Assembly: GCA_035610835.1 (NCBI GenBank)
Contig: CM069452.1
Coordinates: 10,187,109-10,251,108 of the forward strand
DNA: 64,000 nucleotides
DNA from: Ophiura sarsii
Taxonomy: Eukaryota; Echinodermata; Ophiuroidea; Amphilepidida; Ophiuridae
Reading direction: 5' to 3'
Position 1 is the first letter of the stretch. Each line of letters begins with the position of its first letter. The notes below the pieces were generated by a model. That model was not told where the DNA came from. It ran no database searches and saw nothing but the letters and a program-made list of their open reading frames with translations. This document shows positions 57,060-64,000 of this stretch, piece by piece. A program made the translations under genes and the position numbers.

Positions 57060-57530
57060 ACTGCTATAATTGATAACCATAACCATGATAACTAACAGAA
57101 ATATTCCATAACCAAACGAATCCTGTACTGACGACTATCCAAATGCTTCTAACGTTTCTTTGCCTACGCCGATATATTTTGGAATTTCTGTTAATCTCCA
57201 GCTTCACATGTACAACGACAATTGAAAACTAGGTTATAACGATACATAACTGGTAAAATTGATTTGAAGCTATATCGACTGAGATGAGATCCTTGAGTGA
57301 ACCGAATTACATGTAATAAATACACGACAGTCCTATATAGAAAACCATCTCTTGCAAGTTTTATGACATTAGTATTGCAAGCAGATGCCAAATGGGTCAG
57401 ATTTATAACAACTACTCTTTTTGATTGACAACCAATGAATGTCTTTACCGCGCCAAAACATGTCTTTGATAATGTTACTTTATAGTCTGCGAGGTTTAGT
57501 ATTTCACGATATTTTTCTACTTTTGAAAAT
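57060..57530 (+). repeat. Dispersed repeat B, copy 3
   Basis: Same order of blocks as 40225-40690 (ACCATGATAACTAA, CTAACGTTTCTTTGCCTACG, GAAGCTATATCGACTGAGAT, TATGACATTAGTATTG). Confidence 0.6.
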
Positions 57531-57539
57531 ATTCATAGC

Positions 57540-58290
57540 TTGATATTGAAAAATATTTTACTTTAATTGAAAACCAATTAATTATTTGTGGTATCATCTT
57601 CCATGTGCGTCAGCTTATAGTCTGCGTCCCAGAAAATGATGCCCTTGTTTTGCGACATTACCAGGATGTCTAGTACATTTGGGAATATTTGGTCAGATTT
57701 GACAACATGAATTATGTATTGACTCCATTCAGCAATCAAAATAACGTTTTCCTTATACTGTCACAAATATGAACATTTGTTTCTAAAGTTACCTGCCTGA
57801 AATGAGTGAGCCATGAGATATTATGAATGTGTATCATATAAATCTGTCTTCATTTGCTTTGGCAATGATTTCAGATTGCATGAAGTCATTCAGTTTACAA
57901 AGATGAAATCGATTTAAATCGGTTGCTTTCTCGGCACGCTTTTCTGTCATTCGTCTATAATGCAAAAGGATCTCAAGTCATGCATCTTGAATTATATAGC
58001 TGAATATCAAATTGGTTAGCATAAGTAAGTTACTTTGTGTTTCTAATGGTAGAAAGGTAACCAGATTACGTAAATGCGTGGTTATAGCGAGTAATCCAAA
58101 CAATGGTAGTCCTGAATATGGAGCATTTTTATTTTCATCATGATCCCTCTATGTACATTAGATATATATCCAATTTGAGCATGTTGAGTACGGATTCATA
58201 GGCTCAGTGCAAACACGCAGGATCAATCTTCCTCTCAATTATCATGTACTTAAAATGACTTGCTTTTCCTTAAACATCCACTTTGTCTCG
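57540..58290. other. No feature recognised
   Basis: AT-rich DNA between repeat B and the 46-bp minisatellite. Confidence 0.45.
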
Positions 58291-58293
58291 TTC

Positions 58294-59396
58294 AGTGTAT
58301 CCGTCTCTCTGTTCACTTGTTTTCTCGTGCTCTCATTTATTTGTATCCGTCTCTCTGTTCACTTGTTTTCTCGTGCTCTCATTTATTTGTATCCGTCTCT
58401 CTGTTCACTTGTTTTCTCGTGCTCTCATTTATTTGTATCCGTCTCTCTGTTCACTTGTTTTCTCGTGATCTCATTTATTTGTATCCGTCTCTCTGTTCAC
58501 TTGTTTTCTCGTGCTCAGGCTCTCATTTATTTGTATCCGTCTCTCTGTTCACTTGTTTTCTCGTGCTCAGGCTCTCATTTATTTGTATCCGTCTCTCTGT
58601 TCACTTGTTTTCTCGTGCTCTCATTTATTTGTATCCGTCTCTCTGTTCACTTGTTTTCTCGTGCTCTCATTTATTTGTATCCGTCTCTCTGTTCACTTGT
58701 TTTCTCGTGCTCTCATTTATTTGTATCCGTCTCTCTATTCACTTGCTTTCTCGTGCTCTCATTTATTTGTATCCGTCTCTCTGTTCACTTGTTTTCTCGT
58801 GCTCTCATTTATTTGTATCCGTCTCTCTGTTCACTTGTTTTCTCGTGCTCTCATTTATTTGTATCCGTCTCTCTGTTCACTTGTTTTCTCGTGATCTCAT
58901 TTATTTGTATCCGTCTCTCTGTTCACTTGTTTTCTCGTGCTCAGGCTCTCATTTATTTGTATCTGTCTCTCTGTTCACTTGTTTTCTCGTGCTCAGGCTC
59001 TCATTTATTTGTATCCGTCTCTCTGTTCACTTGTTTTCTCGTGCTCTCATTTATTTGTATCCGTCTCTCTGTTCACTTGTTTTCTCGTGCTCTCATTTAT
59101 TTGTATCCGTCTCTCTGTTCACTTGTTTTCTCGTGCTCAGGCTCTCGTTTATTTGTATCCGTCTCTCTGTTCACTTGATTTCTCGTGCTCAGGCTCTCAT
59201 TTATTTGTATTCGTCTCTCTGTTCACTTGTTTTCTCGTGCTCTCATTTATTTGTATCCGTCTCTCTGTTCACATGTTTTCTCGTGCTCTCATTTATTTGT
59301 ATCCGTCTCTCTGTTCACTTGTTTTCTCGTGCTCTCATTTATTTGTATCCGTCTCTCTGTTCACTTGTTTTCTCGTGCTCAGGCTCTCATTTATTT
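58294..59396. repeat. 46-bp minisatellite, about 23 units
   Basis: The unit holds TTTGTATCCGTCTCTCTGTT then CACTTGTTTTCTCGTGC then TCTCATTTA. About seven units carry a 6-base insertion (TCAGGC) after GTGC, making them 52 bp. Two units read GTGATC in place of GTGCTC, exactly 426 bases apart. As 46 is not a multiple of three and no frame holds a stop, all three plus frames stay open for hundreds of residues. These frames are artefacts, not genes. Confidence 0.95.
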
Positions 59397-59574
59397 AGTC
59401 TCGTCTGTATTCTCTTTGTTTGTCCTGTTTTGTTTTTGTTTACAATCGTGTCTCGTTCCATTTTGCATTTTGCTATTAGGTCCGTATGTATCAAACTATA
59501 TTATCATAAACAAAACATTGTCAGAATGAATGAGTGTTGGATCCTTTTTGGAGATTTTCTGATAGATTCCAAAC

Positions 59575-59672
59575 CAATTTCGATTTATTTATTTTTTATT
59601 TATTTTTTTTTTTATTTTTTTTCTTTTTTTTCTTTCTTTCTTTTTTTTTCTTTTTTTTTTTCTTCTTCTTCA
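59575..59672. repeat. T-rich polypyrimidine tract
   Basis: Runs of T broken by A, then by C (TTTC, TTC). Low complexity. Confidence 0.85.
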
Positions 59673-59679
59673 TAAATAT

Positions 59680-60080
59680 ATTTTAAATATCGTGCAATGG
59701 TTTAAAAGAGGTTTATTAGAAGCTTAATGAGTTGAAAATCCAAATAGGTCGTGCATAGGTCACCTTTTCTCTAAACGTAGGACGTAGTATACAATGATAT
59801 TATTCGTATGAGGTAAAAGTCCACATGGAAATAACTACCTATATAGTTACCCTTAACCTTATACTAATGAGACTTGGATTTCATTTATCAATTTCAATAA
59901 AAAAAACCTTAATCTAGAAAAATCTTAAATCCTATGAAACTAATCTCTAATAAAAGTCTTTTGACCATATATATATATATATTTATGCCAACTAATTTAA
60001 AAGCCCAGTGTAGCATCAAATCTAGAACCTCCAAAAAGAATCGTTCTTATTTAGTATTTCATCGAATCAAATAACTTGTA
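59680..60080. other. No feature recognised
   Basis: AT-rich DNA with a short AT dinucleotide run near 59970. Confidence 0.45.
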
Positions 60081-60084
60081 CATG

Positions 60085-60870
60085 GTGTCCCATAAGAAAT
60101 GGGGCACGTTTTCAAACGTTATTACTTTCATCAAACATTTAGTATGTGGTATTAATGTTTATATAAGCTAGTAGATACTGTAGTCGACTTCCAAATGCCG
60201 TTGGTTTGCTTGTTATTGCTCTTCTTAACCCAACGAAATGCTTGATCAATCACTGGTACTAAAAAACGGGTTGTGCCCCTTCTTATGTAAACAAGGTGCT
60301 TGTGGAAAGAGACAATTTGCTCATTTAATAAGGAGTATTTACTAATTGATGTTGACATGGGCTTCAAGATGACTACATTACTTTTCAAATGCCATTTGTT
60401 TGGTCTCATTTGTGTTTTCCTATCAAAAATATGCTTGATTAAAGTTGTCCGAAAAGTGTAAAATATGTGCTATTTTTATGAGGAAATGCTTCAAAGCGTT
60501 TTTTCTAAATAACAGCAATTTTACACATGGATGATTTCTTTCAAAACACTTTGCACAACTTTGATTTTGTTTTTACGTGGTCAAACAAAAATATATTTGG
60601 ATAGACTCAAGCAAATTCGACAAAACAAACAGCATATGAAAGGATATTTAGTTATCTTGAAACTTGTACATACATCAAATCCACGTGCGAAATGTTTAAT
60701 AATGAAAATGACACATTCCACCAAAACATCTTTTTCTAAAAGTGGCACAAGCCCGATTTGTAGTGCTCGTTTTTGATCAATCATAGGCCTATCTGTTGAT
60801 TGAGAAACGTAAACACAATCAAGTAAACAGCATATGAAGGCAGACAGATCAGTGTAATGCTTAGAATTTA
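60085..60870. mobile_element. Diverged fold-back with mariner-like left end
   Basis: GGTGTCCCATAAGAAATGGG at 60085 resembles a mariner-type terminus. From about 60175 to 60480 the sequence pairs with the inverted 60500-60850 at roughly 60-65% identity, meeting at AAAGTTGTCC/TTGCACAACTTT near 60490. GATCAATCA at 60245 pairs with TGATTGATC at 60773. A right terminus was not found. The frames inside follow the repeat and are not supported. Confidence 0.45.
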
Positions 60871-60999
60871 ACCGCCTCGAGGTATAGATCCTGAATACAA
60901 TTCGCATAATTATGTGTTTAGATGTTTAGGAGCTAAACAATTCAAGTTTTTAGATGCTAAGCATTACACTTATCTATCCGTGATATTTAAACACTGTTT

Positions 61000-62180
61000 T
61001 TATAGTGAAGGGGTGGCGTTCAGCTTGGTAAAAGTACTTCAACATCTCAATCGTAATTTAACGTCTTCATCTAAGATGTAGATATTTTCGGTAATAATAT
61101 TGAAGCTCAACTTTGTAAACTTACTTCAACGACTCAATCTAATACATGTACTACCTTTAAAAGGGGTGACACGGAGCTTGGTAAATTTACTTTAAAGTGT
61201 TAATCTAGTAGGCAGATATTGCCCTTATAAGGGGTGACATTCAAAGGATAAATCGAGTATGTAAATAGTGCCCTTATAAGGGTGACGAACTGCTTTAGTG
61301 AACGTATATGTACATACTACCAATATAAGAGGCTTGGAAAACGTACGCTAACGTATAAATCTACATACTACCGATATAAGAGGTCATGCGAGGGTTGGAA
61401 AACGTACGCTAACGTCTAAATCTACATACTACCGATATAAGAGGTGACGCGAGGCTTGGAAAACGTAAGTTCACGTCTAAATCTACATACTACCGATATA
61501 AGAGGTGACGCGAGGCTTGGAAAACGTACGCTAACGTCTAAAGCTACAAACTACCGCTATAAGAGGTCACGCGAGTGTTGGAAAACGTACGATAACGTCT
61601 AAATCTATAAACTACCGATATAAGAGGTCGCGAGGCTTGGAAAAAGTGAGCTATCATCTAAATATACATACTGTCGATATAAAAGGTCACGCGAGGCTTG
61701 GAAAACGTTCGCTAACTTTTAAATCTCCATACTACCGATATAAGAGGTCACGCGAGTGTTGGAAAACGTACGTTAACGTCTAAATCTATATACTACCGTT
61801 ATAAGGGGTTGAAAACACAGGCTTTACAGTGGTATATGGTTATCACGGTTTTCATGTATGGCTGGTGTATAAAACTTAGCTTGAACATTTTGAAATTCCC
61901 AGGCTAAACCTTCCCTTAAAAGATTACAACACAAATTTCACAAAAATAAAACACTTTACGACGTTTTTTATGTATAGATACACACACTAAAATGCGTTAT
62001 TTGAAGCCAAATCTGAGCGGACCATTCATCGAACGTACGTTAAAGTCTAAATCTATATACTACCGATATTAAGAGGTGACGCGAGGCTTTTGCTAGTTTC
62101 AGGCCGTCTTAACACATTTCGTCGAATTTCACGTTAACGTCTAAATCTACATACTACCGATATAATAGGTCTCAGGGGTG
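61000..62180 (+). repeat. 61-bp minisatellite, decaying outward
   Basis: The core (61316-61806) holds about eight units with ATAAGAGGTGACGCGAGGCT, TGGAAAACGTACGCTAACGT and CTAAATCTACATACTACCG. Older, shorter-matching units extend left to about 61000, and more sit at 62030-62180 after a unique gap. A 42-base foreign piece interrupts the unit at 62091. Confidence 0.9.
62091..62132. repeat. 42-base exact duplicate of 62479-62520
   Basis: Begins TGCTAGTTTCAGGCCGTCTT and is identical in both places. Here it replaces part of a 61-bp unit, between GCGAGGCTT and GTTAACGTCTAAATC. Confidence 0.9.
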
Positions 62181-62189
62181 CCGCGGAAC

Positions 62190-63600
62190 TTGTTAAGTAT
62201 ACGTTATCGTTGAAATATGATGTGCATACTGTCATTGAAAGAGGTTTTACTGAATTTCAGTGTGTCTCTTCTACCGACAGAGTATTCTCAAAACATTTTG
62301 AACCCAAGCTACCGTGGTAAAGACGTGGTACCATTATGAAGGTCAATTTAAGTTTCCTTTCATATTCTGTAGCTATCTCTTGCTCATTAATCCTTCGTTT
62401 TCTTAAATTCATCATGGTTATTAGCGCAAAATTATCAACCGGAAGTAGATAATCGTTCGTAAAATGGCTTCCAAATGTTGCTAGTTTCAGGCCGTCTTAA
62501 CACATTTCGTCGAATTTCACGGCGATACTCATGTAAAGGACCAAATGTCCCATCCGATTGTTGATATCTGCCTCTTGATTAAGTTTTAAATTGTCAACAA
62601 TGTCTGCTAAACGGAGCCGCTTATAATCTGCTTGAATCACGATTTCCATCGAATATACGTGTTTTGAGTACGGGACAGGTGTGCAACCATACGCATACAT
62701 GTATAGCGAATGGCATCTAATTTATTACACGGTCAACACGTATAATACATTAGCGTCGGCAGGCCTATAACTACTTAACTGGATCAGTATTTACAGCTTC
62801 GCAACACTCATAATTTTTAAACAGAAACACTATTTTGCAGTCAATAAACTGTATCATCAAATTGTGAATATTAAGCTTTAATATCAGTGTGAACATTATT
62901 TTAATTGGTATTTGGTTGTGGGTCCAGGCGTTCTCATACAAACAACAAGAAATGTAAAAGAAACATAATCAGTACTATAAAAAGTAGTGATGAAAATTGT
63001 AAGATGGTATGGTTGAATATTTATAAAGACATCACTTGACTGGATAGATACTAAATGGATAATTATCATGCGATTATCAATCTTTGGGCACGACGATATT
63101 AGTCGCAGAGCAATACATCAGTGCATTACTGTACATTATAACATTCATCATAATGATCGAGCAGCGAAAAGGCTAGGTTTTCGGGTGTGAAAGGAGAGAG
63201 CCTAATAATCATATGAAATCAATGGACCCGATTGATGAACTTTATTTTGTTGTGGCGGTTTTAAACTGCAAAGTCAGCTGATAAGTAAGATCATGTAAAT
63301 TGTAGACCTTATAATCATGGTTCCTGGTTCTTCGTTGTGTTATGTCACCACGGCAAATCCACAATAGTTTAACATTCAACTCAGTATGCGGATCCACAAC
63401 CTCGACATGCACAAACAACTGATATTCATAGGATAGTGTCCCGGAGCATTTTTTATAATAATAACAACTAATATGATCCAATGAATTGCATCCAGAAACA
63501 GCATTTAAAAAAGAAGAAAAAAAGCAAGAGAGAAAAAAAGGGTCCAGATCCAATTACCAGCCCACATGTCCTGATAACAAATTGTTGTCCCTCCCCCCCC
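62190..63600. other. No gene recognised
   Basis: Includes the 62479-62520 duplicate. The minus-strand frames 62497-62700 and 63242-63553 have no known domain; the second begins with methionine and a hydrophobic stretch but shows no further support. Confidence 0.4.
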
Positions 63601-63603
63601 AAA

Positions 63604-63646
63604 AAAAATAAATAATAATAAATAAATAAATAAATAAATAAATAGA
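63604..63646. repeat. (AAAT)n microsatellite
   Basis: About ten AAAT-like units after an A run and a C run. Confidence 0.9.
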
Positions 63647-63736
63647 AACTATCGCTTTAAATTCCTGTCTCTTTTCAGCTTTCACTTCTTGATTATTTCT
63701 TTCTGTGTGTCGTGTCATTCATTTAAATCAATGAAA

Positions 63737-63930
63737 GAGTCAAATGTCTCAGTTCATACAATACAATTGCAGAAATAGGATAAGAAAATAAATTAAATAC
63801 TCTTAAAAATGTGACAATTTGTGCGGGTAATAAGAGTCAAATGTCTCAATTCATACAATACAATTGCAGAAATAGGATAAGAAAATAAATTAAATACTCT
63901 TAAAAATGTGACAATTTGTGCGGGTAATAA
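63737..63930. repeat. 97-bp tandem duplication
   Basis: Two adjacent copies starting GAGTCAAATGTCTCA (63737 and 63834) differ at about one base, so the duplication is recent. Confidence 0.95.
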
Positions 63931-64000
63931 GTATTATTAAAAGCTTTACACAAGATAGTACATTGTAAATTGTTTAATCCAAGGCAATTAAATTATTAAC

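Noticed and set aside
58207..59675. Long plus-strand open frames of 323 and 471 codons
   Set aside because: They are translations of the 46-bp minisatellite, open in all three frames because the unit has no stop; no start context or exon flank.
60152..60907. Minus-strand frames of 85 and 108 residues
   Set aside because: They lie in the two arms of a diverged fold-back and show no known motif.

Overview
The window is animal nuclear DNA, rich in A and T and very rich in repeats. The evidence is two types of non-LTR retrotransposon (CR1/L2-like and RTE-like), many short inverted-repeat DNA elements, tRNA-derived sequences with pol III A and B boxes, a U2 snRNA-like fragment, and one intronless rhodopsin-class receptor gene. 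No bacterial operon, ribosome binding site or plasmid feature is visible. The mix of repeats suggests an invertebrate, perhaps a marine deuterostome, but the species cannot be read from the sequence.

Only one convincing host gene is present: a 361-residue class A GPCR at 3603-4688 on the plus strand. A transposon-like inverted repeat begins within a few bases of its stop codon. The remaining long open frames are retrotransposon relics or translated tandem repeats.

Layout. 1-3.1 kb: word-repeat elements and a U2-like fragment. 3.6-5.6 kb: the receptor, then two nested inverted-repeat elements. 7.4-14.6 kb: a long C run, two copies of a roughly 1.3-1.5 kb element with TACACTCTTAGAA-like ends that carries a tRNA-like core, and several nested elements. 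13.7-15.6 kb: decayed minisatellite. 18.7-19.8 kb: a mariner-type fold-back. 20.9-22.5 kb: two CR1/L2-like LINE 3' ends. 24.2-26.4 kb: an inverted-repeat block containing a further TACACTCTTAGAA element built from GGATCAAA words. 28.8-30.6 kb: a CCCATATGGG word element and a 63-bp minisatellite. 34.9-38.4 kb: a 3.5-kb block flanked by about 220-bp inverted repeats and holding three tRNA-like sequences. 45.5-49.1 kb: a duplicated unknown repeat, an RTE-like LINE relic, a palindrome cluster, and a CR1/L2-like 3' end whose (GTTAT)n tail has grown into a satellite. 52.2-57.5 kb: an ACGTAT word array, a transposase relic and fold-backs. 58.3-62.2 kb: a 46-bp and a 61-bp minisatellite.

The unifying theme is a set of non-autonomous elements whose interiors are built from one short word repeated in both orientations. 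Three of these word types (GGGTAAA, GGATCAAA, GTTGGTTAA) share the same terminal inverted repeat, and two copies carry a tRNA-like core. All family names come from reading motifs by eye; no database search was run.
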